DNA from: JAPPLB01 sp965208945
GTDB taxonomy: Bacteria; Acidobacteriota; Terriglobia; Bryobacterales; UBA6623
Assembly (NCBI GenBank): GCA_965208945.1
Contig: OZ242366.1
Location: 5,766,001-5,830,000, forward strand
Direction: 5' to 3'
Length of the DNA stretch: 64,000 bases
Below are positions 54,452 through 63,503 of the stretch, piece by piece. A program made the translations under genes and the position numbers. Under the pieces are notes generated by a model. It saw only the letters and a list, made by a program, of their open reading frames with translations, was not told the origin of the DNA and did not search any database. Each line of letters begins with the position of its first letter. The first letter of the stretch is position 1.

Positions 54452-55012
54452 ATGAGCCACACGTCCGAGTATTCTTCCGATTTGCTGGAACGAGCGGCCC
54501 GCATCAAGCTCCTGCTGATGGATTGCGACGGCGTTCTGAGCAACGGCCATATCTACTTTCTTCCGGCGCCCGACGGGGGCTTGTTCGAGACGAAGACGTT
54601 CGACTCGCAGGACGGCATCGCCCTGCAATGGGCCCACCGGACAGGCATTGCTACGGGGATCATCAGCGGCCGCACCTCCCCGGCGGTCGAAGAGCGGGCG
54701 CGGAGCGCCAAAATGCACTACCTCTACCAGGGCGACACGCGCAAGCTGCCTCTGCTGGAGGAGATTCTCGCGGATTCGGGTTTGCCGGCAGCGGAAGTGG
54801 CCTATATCGGAGACGACATCACCGACGTTCCGATCATGCGCAGAGTGGGGCTGGCGGCCGCGCCGTCGAACTCACGAGCCGAGACGCTCGCCGCCGCGAA
54901 CTACGTCACGCCGTCTCCGGGGGGATCAGGCTGCGTGCGGGACGTGATGGAGTTGCTGCTCAAGGCGCAGAATCGCTGGTCAGAGATTCTTGCGCTCTAT
55001 GGCATCGAGTAG
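54452..55012 (+). CDS. kdsC: KdsC-type HAD phosphatase (3-deoxy-D-manno-octulosonate 8-phosphate phosphatase)
   Basis: 186 residues, the compact C0-type HAD without a cap. Motif I LLLMDCDGVLSNGHIYF (DxDGV), QDGIALQWAHRTGIATGIISGR with motif II Ser/Gly-Arg, and motif IV VAYIGDDITDVPIMRRVG. NYVTPSPGGSGCVRDVMELLL is a common KdsC end. It makes free KDO for LPS, which supports an outer membrane. It starts 29 bases after the Nramp-like gene. Confidence 0.85.
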   Translation: MSHTSEYSSDLLERAARIKLLLMDCDGVLSNGHIYFLPAPDGGLFETKTFDSQDGIALQWAHRTGIATGIISGRTSPAVEERARSAKMHYLYQGDTRKLPLLEEILADSGLPAAEVAYIGDDITDVPIMRRVGLAAAPSNSRAETLAAANYVTPSPGGSGCVRDVMELLLKAQNRWSEILALYGIE

Positions 55013-55275
55013 CGGTGCTATCTGCTCGGAAAAGTAATGAGAGCGGTGGTTTGCAGCTCCGGGGCCTGGTCGACGGTGGACACTCGGGCGTAACCAATTT
55101 TCTCGAGCAGGTACCCTGCAAGCATCTTTCGATGAGGATTGAATCAACGCCGCGCTTTTTGCTGGGCAAAAACGGGGTCTAAAGCGTGAAAATCGGGGAG
55201 CGGGCGCCACGTTGCAGAAAGGATGCTTCCCGCGACACACAAATTGCCGTTTATCGTTCAGATCTACTGTTTTCT

Positions 55276-56586
55276 CTATGACTCGCTTGTTCGTCCGTGC
55301 ATTAAGTCGAAGATGCAGGCTTGCTGTACGAACCACTGTCCCAGATCGGCCGGCATTGCGACATCGCCTTCCATAGTGTGTCTGAAGGCCACAATCTTGA
55401 ACTTTCCTTCAACGTCCCCGTTCCGTCCTCTGCCTTTCAGGAAAACGAGCGCATCGGCTCGTGCTACCGTACTTTGCCAAACGGAACGTATTTCATAATC
55501 CGTAAGCTCGATGAATTCAGTATCCCTACGCAGTTGTCCAGCGATTTTCGCGATCGGTTGTTGCGTGAGGTTCATAGCACGCTCCGCCATCTTTCCATAA
55601 TTCCGGACTTTCCAGTAGTTCAGGAAATCAATGATCGCGAACTCGGGTGAGTCTTCATCAACACTGTCATTGAAGGGTCCAAAATTCTTCCGAGGTTCAA
55701 ACGCTGCCATTATGCGCTTATCCGCTTCGATTTTGCGCTTCTGTTCCGCCAGATCCATGAAACTAACGTCTGCTGCCGACTGTCGTTCACGAATACGTTC
55801 TTCCTCGTTTGACTTGTCACATGCCCAGTCAACCAGTGCGATCATCAACAGCCAAGCTTTCATGCACACGATACGGTTGGCGTATCCCAGCGACTGGCCG
55901 TGGAGAATTCCGTGTCGCATTGGCAAGGTCAGTTGCTCGTCCGATGATTTCCGTACACCCTTGGTCAGTTCCTTGATCAGAAACGGCAGGGAATTCGTAT
56001 GTCCTGTGATCGAGTCGAATGCTGTAAGGTCTGCGTCCTTTTCGAACGGGCTTGTGCCAAGAACATCCGATGCAAAGCCGTCACATGCGATCAGAATCAA
56101 CGGCACCGCCGACCAGTACCGCTCTTCGAATGTCAATTTCAGCGCTTCCCGAAGTTGATGCCACCTATTCCTTGCCTTGTTGAACCTCTTGGCGCGCACA
56201 ATCGCCAATTGATTGATCGTTTCTTCTTGAAACCAAGCAATGATTTCGTCTTCTGCCTGTTGCTCCTTGCCTGCTTCGTACAGCTCAAGGGCCTTCTGCA
56301 TAGTATCTGTAGACATTGGCCCAGTAGCAACCCAGCCCTTGCAAGCGAAAGCATCGTTGAATCGATCCGGAAGGGTCACAACATGGGATTGCCTCAACAT
56401 ATCTCCGGCGGCCTGGTGGATTCTGTCGATATTTTTATTGTTGATGCCAATTTGCTTCATGAAACCCGTGAACGATTTCGCCATTTTGACTATGGGCAAC
56501 ACATCCCGCATCCCTTTAACGGAAGGAATGTCTTCGATGCGCGAGCCTTTTCCCCAATCTTTCAATTTGGCCTTTTTCGTTGCCAT
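55276..56586 (-). CDS. HEPN-like helical protein of unknown function
   Basis: 436 residues, almost all alpha-helical. The centre contains LTLPMRHGILHGQSLGYANR; the R-H-G-I-L-H element fits the R-x4-H signature of HEPN nucleases and follows a helix-rich bundle beginning TFEERYWSAVPLILIACDGF. No membrane segments. It lies just downstream of the STAND-TPR gene in the same orientation (gap 162 bases). HEPN proteins are frequent effectors in defence and toxin systems. The rest of the protein shows no family I know; the HEPN reading is inferred from the motif. Confidence 0.6.
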   Translation of the reverse strand: MATKKAKLKDWGKGSRIEDIPSVKGMRDVLPIVKMAKSFTGFMKQIGINNKNIDRIHQAAGDMLRQSHVVTLPDRFNDAFACKGWVATGPMSTDTMQKALELYEAGKEQQAEDEIIAWFQEETINQLAIVRAKRFNKARNRWHQLREALKLTFEERYWSAVPLILIACDGFASDVLGTSPFEKDADLTAFDSITGHTNSLPFLIKELTKGVRKSSDEQLTLPMRHGILHGQSLGYANRIVCMKAWLLMIALVDWACDKSNEEERIRERQSAADVSFMDLAEQKRKIEADKRIMAAFEPRKNFGPFNDSVDEDSPEFAIIDFLNYWKVRNYGKMAERAMNLTQQPIAKIAGQLRRDTEFIELTDYEIRSVWQSTVARADALVFLKGRGRNGDVEGKFKIVAFRHTMEGDVAMPADLGQWFVQQACIFDLMHGRTSES

Positions 56587-56748
56587 ACATCACGCTCCAT
56601 AGTGCGAGCAGCTATCCCTTCGTATACGAAATCCAGCGAATGAGTCGAGACACATCATGCGCCCCCAAAAGGTGTAGCCCTTTTGCTGGGCATCCATGAG
56701 ATTCTGCAGCTTGTATACGCTGCACCAACGATAATATCGCCGACCGGT

Positions 56749-59700
56749 TTAGCCGCCGCCCGTGCGGACCCCTCGACCAGCCGCATGCCGTTTCGCTGTT
56801 TCGATACGCTTGCGCACATCAGCAGCGACCTCAAGCACCTCAGCCGATGCTCGAACCGACTCGCCAGCAAGCTGGCGAAGGGCGACGACGAGCGGTTTCA
56901 ACGCGGCGGCGGTCTTGCTGTCCGCCGACAGGATCTTGACGAGGTCACGCTCCGATGCACCGGCTGCGATCAAGATGGGCACACGCACCAGCATTTCACG
57001 CAGCATCCCTTCGTCGCCGACGACGAACATGGCGCACACCGACTTAAACACGCTCAGGGCCGTCGGGTGTTCTTTTTGAACGAAAAGCGCATGCGTTCTC
57101 ATCAACTTTGCCTGCCACCGCAAAAATGCGCCCTCCACGGGCTTGTTGTCAATGATCGCACCGCACCGACGATCAAGCTCGTCGCTTGTACGCAGGGCTT
57201 CTTCCGCGCGGCCGATTTCGATTTGTAGATACCCCTTGAAGAGCAGTGAAGTGGCAACCCGCTCCTGCATCTCCGGGATGTCGTTACCGCCAAAACGCGC
57301 GACCAGATCGTCGTAGGCGGCCATCTCAGCTTCGGACTCGCCGCGCTGGCCGTGCGTGAGGCCCTTGTTGAACAGCGCCGTGGCAACCCGCTCCTGAATC
57401 TCCGCGTTGTCGCTGCCGCCATAACGCGCGACCAGATCTTCGTAGGCGGCCATCTCCGCCTCAGACTCGCCGCGCTGCCCGTGCATGACGCCCTTATTGA
57501 GCAGCGCCGTGGCAACTCGCTCCTGAATCTCCGCGTTGTCGCTGCCGCCATAACGCGCGACTAGATCTTCGCAGGCGGCCAGCGCCGCCTCGGGCTCGTC
57601 GCGCTTATAGTGCGTGGCGCCCTTGTTGTGCAGCGCCATGGCAACCTGCACCTGAATCTCAGGGGTCTCGCTGCCACCAAAACGCGCGACTAGATCTTCG
57701 CAAGCGGCCAGTGCCGCCTCGGACTCGTCACGCTTATAGTGCGTGGCGCCCTTGTTGTGCAGCGCCGTGGCAACCTGCACCTGAATCTCAGGGGTGTCAC
57801 TGCCGCCAAAACGCGCGACTAGATCTTCATAAGCGGCCATCTTCGCCTCGGACTCGCCGCGCTGCCCGTGAGTGATGCCCTTGTTGAGCAGCGCCGAGGC
57901 AACCCACATCTGAATCTTCGGGTTATCGCTGCTTCCATAGCGCGCGACTAGATTTTCGTAGGCGGCCATCTCCGCCTCAGACTCGCCGCGCTGCCCGTGC
58001 GTAGTGCCTTTGCAGAACAGCGCGATGACAACCGGTACCTTAATCTCAGGAGTGTCGCTGTCGCCGAAACGCGCGACCAGATCTTCGTATGTGGCCATCT
58101 CCGCATCAGACTCGTCAAGCTTATAGTGTGTGGTGGCCTTGAAGAGCAGCGCTGTGGCAACAATATCCTGAATCTTCGGATTATCGCTGCTGCCAAAACG
58201 TGTGACCAGATCATCGCAGGTGGCCAACGCCGCCTCGGATTCGTCGCGTTCGTCGTACGTGACACCCTTGAAGAACAGCGCCTTGGCAACCCGCACCTGA
58301 ATCTCCGGGGTCTCGCTGTCGCCAAAACGCGCGACCAGATCGTCGTAGGCGACCAGCGCCGCCTCGGACTCGCCGCGCTCATAGTGCATGCCGCCCTTGT
58401 TGAGCAGCGCCGTTGCAACCCGCTCCTGAATCTCCGGGGTCTCGCTGCCGCCAAAACGCGCGACCAGATCGTCGTAGGCGGCCATCTCCGCCTCGGATTC
58501 GCCGCGCTTGCCGTGCGTGACGCCCTTGTTGAACAGTCCCTTGGCAACCTCCATCTGCAGGCCTAGTGTGTCGCTGGCGGCCAGCGCCCGCTCAAGTCCC
58601 TCGCGAATAGCCGCCGATTGCGCCGCCTCCATACGCCATGTGCCAGTCATCTCAGCTAGTTCGTCACTGTGGTAAAACACCGTCATGAATTGGATCAGGT
58701 TACGTACGAGCTCGGCCTCGTCGCGTTCGCGTCGCAGCTTGTAATAGATGCTGTAGAGACGTTCCGCGGCGGAGTACCTCCGCTTCCTGCCTGTCCCTTC
58801 CACCAGCAATGCGCCCCGATTAACCAGACGCGCGATCAGCGCCGATACGGTGCGAATGTCAATGCGAGCTCGAGCCGCGATTTCATGGGCGCTCGACGGT
58901 TGCCAGAGGTCGATCACCGCGAGGTAGACGCGGCGCTCGATCTTGGCTAAGCCCTCCAGATGGCTGCGGAAGTACTCCGTGTGGTCGTCGACAAGTGTCA
59001 CCAGATCTTCCAAAAGCTGGCGCAGTGACCGGTGCCGTGCAAACGTGGCGACGATGATTATCAGGCGGGGGCTGCCGCCGGTCAGAATCTGGAGCGGTTT
59101 GATCTCGCGACTCGTTTGCGCGTCACCGCTGACCATGTTCCAGAGTTGCCGGCAAGCAACAGTATTCAGCGGTTCCAGATCAACGATGCGGAACAACTCG
59201 AAGAACGGCTGCGTCGCATCATCCAACCCTTTGAACCGACTGGTCGCGGTAGCGAGCAGCATGATGTGAGGTTCCGACTGCAGCGTCTGGCGAAGCTTCC
59301 AGCCGAAATCCTTGTCAACGTCGCTGCATAAGGTTTGCAGGTTCTCGACCATGAGGACAAGCTTCTGGCCCATCCGATCCGCCGCCGCCAGAACGGCAGC
59401 GCGCGCATATCCCTCAATGTTCATGTCACGCCATCGAGCGGCCAGATCGGCGTGCGTCACGAGGAGTTCCTGGGACAACTCCGGATTGCCGGTCGCGTTC
59501 GCATGTGCGAGGTGGAACAGCGCTTCCAGCCAGAAGTCGGCCAGCGTGACGATCTCCTGACTCTCCTCCATGAACCGCACTGGAAACAGGCGTTCGGAGA
59601 GTGCGTTGTTGGTCCGCAACTCCGCGCAGACACGGGCCAGCAGCATGGTTTTTCCTCGACCGCGCGGCGCAACGATCAGCACGTGCTGACACGACGGCGA

Positions 59701-59838
59701 ATCGATATTGCTGCGTATGACTTCCAGCACAAGGTCGAGCTCTCGCTGCCTGACCACGAACTGCCTGACCACCTCGTCATCCGACTGAAACATACCCGGA
59801 TTAAACTTGCGGATCGGCCGAGCGAATGTGTCATTCAT
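56749..59838 (-). CDS. STAND-type ATPase with ten tandem TPR-like repeats
   Basis: About 1029 residues from the ATG at 59838 (GAGGTGG 5 bases upstream); an in-frame ATG at 59856 overlaps the upstream gene's stop. A P-loop lies near residue 60 (IVAPRGRGKTMLLARV). KLVLMVENLQTL occupies the Walker B place, with Glu for the first Asp. A winged helix follows (SAHEIAARARIDIRTVSALI, near 330). From about 425 to 870 there are ten 43-residue units of the form VATALLNKGVMHGQRGESEA EMAAYEDLVAR, plus a partial eleventh. The repeats suggest a ligand- or protein-sensing arm, as in STAND sensors. It is coupled to the AAA ATPase upstream. Confidence 0.85.
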   Translation of the reverse strand: MNDTFARPIRKFNPGMFQSDDEVVRQFVVRQRELDLVLEVIRSNIDSPSCQHVLIVAPRGRGKTMLLARVCAELRTNNALSERLFPVRFMEESQEIVTLADFWLEALFHLAHANATGNPELSQELLVTHADLAARWRDMNIEGYARAAVLAAADRMGQKLVLMVENLQTLCSDVDKDFGWKLRQTLQSEPHIMLLATATSRFKGLDDATQPFFELFRIVDLEPLNTVACRQLWNMVSGDAQTSREIKPLQILTGGSPRLIIIVATFARHRSLRQLLEDLVTLVDDHTEYFRSHLEGLAKIERRVYLAVIDLWQPSSAHEIAARARIDIRTVSALIARLVNRGALLVEGTGRKRRYSAAERLYSIYYKLRRERDEAELVRNLIQFMTVFYHSDELAEMTGTWRMEAAQSAAIREGLERALAASDTLGLQMEVAKGLFNKGVTHGKRGESEAEMAAYDDLVARFGGSETPEIQERVATALLNKGGMHYERGESEAALVAYDDLVARFGDSETPEIQVRVAKALFFKGVTYDERDESEAALATCDDLVTRFGSSDNPKIQDIVATALLFKATTHYKLDESDAEMATYEDLVARFGDSDTPEIKVPVVIALFCKGTTHGQRGESEAEMAAYENLVARYGSSDNPKIQMWVASALLNKGITHGQRGESEAKMAAYEDLVARFGGSDTPEIQVQVATALHNKGATHYKRDESEAALAACEDLVARFGGSETPEIQVQVAMALHNKGATHYKRDEPEAALAACEDLVARYGGSDNAEIQERVATALLNKGVMHGQRGESEAEMAAYEDLVARYGGSDNAEIQERVATALFNKGLTHGQRGESEAEMAAYDDLVARFGGNDIPEMQERVATSLLFKGYLQIEIGRAEEALRTSDELDRRCGAIIDNKPVEGAFLRWQAKLMRTHALFVQKEHPTALSVFKSVCAMFVVGDEGMLREMLVRVPILIAAGASERDLVKILSADSKTAAALKPLVVALRQLAGESVRASAEVLEVAADVRKRIETAKRHAAGRGVRTGGG

Positions 59839-59848
59839 CGGAACCACC

Positions 59849-60729
59849 TCAGTCATGATCACCCCGGCGCTTCTCAAGGGGGATGTAGTTGTCGCGGAAG
59901 CGTGCCGCCCACCAGTCCTTCAGCAGCCGCGATGGGAATCGGAACCCGACGTCGCCGTTTTCGAGATAGCCGTCATGCACCAGGATCTCGAGGACATCCG
60001 CGATACGACTTGGCACATCGTTGACGACCGGTGCGTACAACTGTTCAAGGCAGCGCCTTGCCGCCGGTGTGAACAGCTCTTGGGTGGCTGCCTCAGCGAG
60101 GATCACCATGGCGATTGTGTAGTTATCGTCTTCCAGCCCCTCCTTGAGACGTGTTTCGTAGTGCACGAGGTCGTTCTGCCCTGAAGGTCCGAGAAGGTCT
60201 GTGCGATAGACCGTGTCTACGTCCTCCACCGTCACTCGGTCTCGCCCGTGCATGATGGCGAACTCCTGCACCCGTGCGAAGAAGGACTGCACATGATGGG
60301 GGATGCCAAGACCGAGCGCGTCGTACACAGCGCCTGCCACACCGTCTTCAATCGGCACTTCAGAGCTCTTGCCTAGACGTTCGAAACACATGATGCTGAT
60401 GTGACGGTCCCAGGGTCCCAGACGGAAGGGATTTAGATGGTTGATGCGGTCGGGGATGCCAAGCCGTTGCACCAGGGGTTTGAGACCGATGCTGCCGGAT
60501 ACGATGAGGACCAGGGAGCGGGTGTCGAGCTCTTGAACGACACGGCGCAGCCAACTCAGGAACTCGTCGACCCGTTTGGCGCCTTCTTTTTTCCCGAGTA
60601 TGCGCTTGAGGAATATCGGCAGCTCATCGATAACAAGGAGGACTGGCTGGTCGTGCTGGGCACAGTCGCGGATGAGTTGATCACCGTAGCGCCGCCAGCT
60701 TCCGGCATCTAGTCCGGCGCGGATCTTCA
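59849..60729 (-). pseudogene. AAA ATPase, C-terminal part (gene split by an IS110-family element)
   Basis: Reads from the insertion junction: IRAGLDAGSWRRYGDQLI, Walker B VLLVIDELPIFL, the sensor-like LVLIVSGSIGLKPLV, and a C-terminal winged helix (SRIADVLEILVHDGYLENGD VGF). It ends at 59849, 11 bases past the start codon of the STAND-TPR gene in the overlap ATGACTGA region. The N-terminal P-loop part is at 62487-62848. Without the insertion the product would be about 410 residues. An apparent start at 60796 lies in the mobile element. Confidence 0.82.
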
Positions 60730-62486
60730 TACGAAACATCATGAGCGGGGAGCCACTCACCCCGACGTCATGAAACCCGGTTGCGTAGGGCTGCAAGGAG
60801 TGCAGGCAGAACGGACGGCGCTGTGACCAAGGTCGCTTCCCGCGTGGAATGCTAGGGGCCGGAGGCAGGGCCGTGGCCGCAGCAATTAGTGGAGGATGTT
60901 TTCCCCGTAAACGAAACTGGCCCAGGGTTCCCCTGTCGAGCCCCGAACTGTGCCCGGCCCACGCGGGCCGCGGACGCGCAACAAAATGAGCCCCGTCCCC
61001 GCGACGGGTGTCCGCTTTCGGGAACCCTGCCCCGCTTCCGGCTCACGGAGGGTACCACGAATGACACGAAACGCATCCGTCCAGACCGACTTGCTGCACG
61101 TGGTCGAGCCGCGCGCGGCCGGCCTGGACATCCATAAGCTCCAAGTGACCGCCAGCACGCGCCTGTGCCCGCCGGACGGCGGGGAGCCGCTCGGCGCCAC
61201 ACGCGAGTTCCGGACCACACCCGCTGGGCTGGCCGAGATGACCGCTTGGCTACTGGGACAAGGCGTCGAAGCGGCCGCCATGGAAGGCACGGGCATTTAC
61301 TGGGAGCCGCCCTTCGCGGCGCTCGAGTCAGCCGGGCTGCGAGTCTGCCTGCTCCACGCCCAGCAGGTGAAGCAGCTACGGGGCCGCAAGACCGACCTCA
61401 AGGACAGCCAGTGGCTGGCGAGGGTGTGCCAGTTCGGCCTCGGCACGCCCAGCTACATCCCGCCACTGGCGTTCCGCGATCTGCGACGCATGACCCGCAA
61501 CCGGCGCACGCTGATCATTGACCGGTCGCGGGCGCGCAACCGCGTCCAGAAGCTGCTCGACCGCAACGGCTTGCAACTGGGCGGCGCCCTCAGCGACATC
61601 TTCGGCGTCAACGGGCGGTGCGTCCTCGAGGGCCTCGCCGAGCAGTGGCCCACGGAGCAGATCCTGGCCAGCCTGACCGCCCACGTGCGCCCCAAGCTCC
61701 GGCTGCTGGCCGAGATACTCTCCGCCAAGCTGGACACCGAGTCGTTGTGTCAGCTGCGCGGCCACCTGCAAGCCTGCGACCACGCCAGCGGCCTCGTTAG
61801 CGCCCAGGACCGGCGCATTGCCGCAACGATCGCCCCCTGGCAGCACCAGCTGGACCTGCTCGAGACCATTCCCGGCATTGACCGCGCCAGCGCCTGCGCC
61901 ATCCTGGCCGAGATCGGACCCACGCCGGCGCAGGACTTCGCCGACGCGGCGCATCTCGGCGCCTGGGCGGGGGTCTGCCCGGGCAACAACATCTCCGCCG
62001 GCAAGCGCCGCTCCGGCCGTGCCCGCGCGGGCAACCGCCATCTCCGCCAGGCACTCGCCGAATGCGCCCATGGCGCAGCACGAACCAAGGGCTCGCAGTT
62101 CGCCGGCTACTATCGCGCCCTGACCGCGCGTCGGGGCTCCAAGCGTGCCATCCTGGCCACGGCCTATAAGCTGCTCCGCACGGTCTACGCGGTGCTACGC
62201 GAGGAGCGCCACTACCGCGATCCCAGCATCGACTACGAACAACTTCACGTGCAGCGCAACGCGCCCCGCTGGATGTCCAAGCTCAGGAAATTCGGCTACA
62301 TACCCGCACCGGCCGAGGCCCCCTGATAGGGGGACCTTCACGAGCGCGGCTGGCACTAGGGACATAGATCGGGGCTGCCCGGACCGGCCGAGTGCTCGCT
62401 ACGGGCCCGGCTGCCAATGGATCACTCTCCGTCCGCTCCCTCAACCGTGCGGTCACGAGATTGCTGCGTCCGTGCGATCATCAGGT
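60730..62486 (+). mobile_element. IS110-family element interrupting the AAA ATPase gene
   Basis: About 1.76 kb. Left flank ends GCGCGGATCTTCA and right flank resumes TTCACAACAAAATCG; joining them on the shared TTCA restores the reading frame (VVK then IRAG on the minus strand). A transposase gene is inside. The long noncoding end (about 330 bases, 60730-61060) precedes it and the short end (about 160) follows, the layout of the IS110 group, in which the 5' end encodes a bridge RNA. No terminal inverted repeats were found, also typical. Confidence 0.82.
61061..62326 (+). CDS. IS110-type DEDD transposase
   Basis: 421 residues from the ATG at 61061 (CGGAGGG 6-12 bases upstream). The RuvC-like domain has GLDIHKLQVTAST, MEGTGIYWEPPFAALES and GRKTDLKDSQWLARVCQFG. 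The C-terminal part has IPGIDRASACAILAEIG, HLGAWAGVCPGNNISAGKRR (Ser region) and GNRHLRQALAECAHGAA. It is unrelated at close range to the transposase at 30.2 kb, so two distinct IS110-family lineages are present. Intact, so probably functional. Confidence 0.94.
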   Translation: MTRNASVQTDLLHVVEPRAAGLDIHKLQVTASTRLCPPDGGEPLGATREFRTTPAGLAEMTAWLLGQGVEAAAMEGTGIYWEPPFAALESAGLRVCLLHAQQVKQLRGRKTDLKDSQWLARVCQFGLGTPSYIPPLAFRDLRRMTRNRRTLIIDRSRARNRVQKLLDRNGLQLGGALSDIFGVNGRCVLEGLAEQWPTEQILASLTAHVRPKLRLLAEILSAKLDTESLCQLRGHLQACDHASGLVSAQDRRIAATIAPWQHQLDLLETIPGIDRASACAILAEIGPTPAQDFADAAHLGAWAGVCPGNNISAGKRRSGRARAGNRHLRQALAECAHGAARTKGSQFAGYYRALTARRGSKRAILATAYKLLRTVYAVLREERHYRDPSIDYEQLHVQRNAPRWMSKLRKFGYIPAPAEAP

Positions 62487-62848
62487 TTCACAACAAAATC
62501 GAGCGCACTGACCTCCTCTACTTTGTCGCTGAACCAACGCCTCATCGCGGTAGCAAAACGTGACGAGATAGGTCGTACCGGATGCACCGCCTCCGCGATA
62601 TCGGCGATCACATCCTCCGCGCAGGTTGCACCTTCGACATCAACAAAGAGGAAAACCCATCCTTGTTCCTCGAGTCGTCGCCCAAGCTCTCGAGTAATGC
62701 TGGTCTTCCCCATACGGCGCTGACCGGTTAGCAGAGTGTGATTGCCGGCGCGAACCTGCGCATCCAGGATGCGCAATTCGGGTTCGCGATCGAAGAAGTC
62801 GTCACCGCTTACCCAGCGGCCGGTGGCCAAGTTCATGCCAACCCCCAT
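62487..62848 (-). pseudogene. AAA ATPase, N-terminal part (gene split by the IS110-family element)
   Basis: About 120 codons. WVSGDDFFDREPELRILDAQV is the N-terminal signature of archaeal-type/STAND-like ATPases, followed by Walker A LLTGQRRMGKTSITREL and FLFVDVEGATCAEDVI. After VEEVSALDFVVK the frame enters the mobile element and ends 11 codons later at 62453. The start is at 62848 or 62836 (the latter has GGGGGTTGGC before it). The continuation is at 59849-60729. Confidence 0.82.
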
Positions 62849-62867
62849 GACAAATAACGAAACTGAT

Positions 62868-62894
62868 ATTATCGAATAGCGAGTCTGTTGTCAA
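62868..62894 (-). promoter_or_regulatory. Promoter of the AAA-STAND operon
   Basis: On the minus strand TTGACA (62894-62889) and GATAAT (62873-62868) are 15 bases apart, somewhat short. The -10 box ends 20 bases before the first possible start codon. A perfect palindrome overlaps the -35 box (next entry). Confidence 0.55.
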
Positions 62895-62905
62895 CAAATT
62901 TGTTG
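62892..62905. promoter_or_regulatory. Operator-like palindrome CAACAAATTTGTTG
   Basis: A perfect 14-bp inverted repeat in an AT-rich spot that overlaps the last bases of the -35 hexamer. The position is right for a repressor site controlling the ATPase operon. No adjacent regulator gene is seen. Confidence 0.5.
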
Positions 62906-63244
62906 TATTTTGTGTCGTCTGTCGGCCGTCTTGCGGCGCAGCCCCTTCATGGGAATGCCGAAGTCAAGCGGCCGCGGCGCTGTTTCAACAGGACGAATGC
63001 GATATAGCGGAAAGGATCGTTTGTGCGAAGCTTCGCTGGACACAGAACTGCCAGGGCTCGACACGCACTGCAAATTTCCAGTCGGAAACAATCCAGGAAA
63101 GGACTCCATTGTGTGCACGTCTAAACATGTGCACGAGTTCACAATTTGTGTCAAAGCGACTCGACCCGCTTGATCCGCTTCGACGGGGTCCGTTGCCAAG
63201 CAGGCGGTTCTCCGTGGCGGCAGACCTGCTAAGGTGAACTAGCC
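62906..63244. other. Intergenic tract without recognised gene
   Basis: About 340 bases. A 102-codon minus-strand frame (63199-62891) shows no family signature and overlaps the promoter of the ATPase operon. GTGCAC appears twice (63116 and 63129 region), 16 bases apart, in inverted form. A ribosome binding site (AAGGTG) for the next gene ends the tract. Confidence 0.4.
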
Positions 63245-63493
63245 ATGGCAGCCACCACCTTCGACACCCGCCAAGCCGTCCGCAAGCTCCAGGCCGCCGG
63301 ATTCGCTGAGGCCCAGGCCGATGCGGTGGTGGACACGCCGGCTTCCGTCTTCAGTGACACCCTGGCCAGCAAAGCTGATATTGCCGACCTCAAGGCGGAA
63401 ATCGCCAACCTGCGGGCCGAGATGTTCCGGGCTCTATGGATTCAAGGCGGGGGCATCGTTGCCCTGATTGTCGGACTCATCAAATTCACCTGA
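63245..63493 (+). CDS. small coiled-coil membrane protein (DUF1640-like)
   Basis: 82 residues. FDTRQAVRKLQAAGFAEAQAD is the N-terminal signature of the DUF1640/CCDC90-like small proteins, followed by a short coiled coil (SKADIADLKAEIANLRAEM) and a C-terminal membrane helix (WIQGGGIVALIVGLIKFT). AAGGTG lies about 10 bases before the ATG. Such proteins are common and multicopy in marine and symbiont genomes, with no known function in bacteria. A family B repeat begins 11 bases after the stop. Confidence 0.75.
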   Translation: MAATTFDTRQAVRKLQAAGFAEAQADAVVDTPASVFSDTLASKADIADLKAEIANLRAEMFRALWIQGGGIVALIVGLIKFT

Positions 63494-63503
63494 CCGTAAA
63501 TAG

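Noticed and set aside
57220..58560. The 129-bp repeats as a noncoding minisatellite
   Set aside because: The units keep one frame, encode TPR-like helices and sit inside a complete ATPase gene.
62891..63199. 102-codon minus-strand reading frame before the ATPase operon
   Set aside because: No recognisable domain or ribosome binding site, and it runs over the promoter and palindrome of the ATPase operon.
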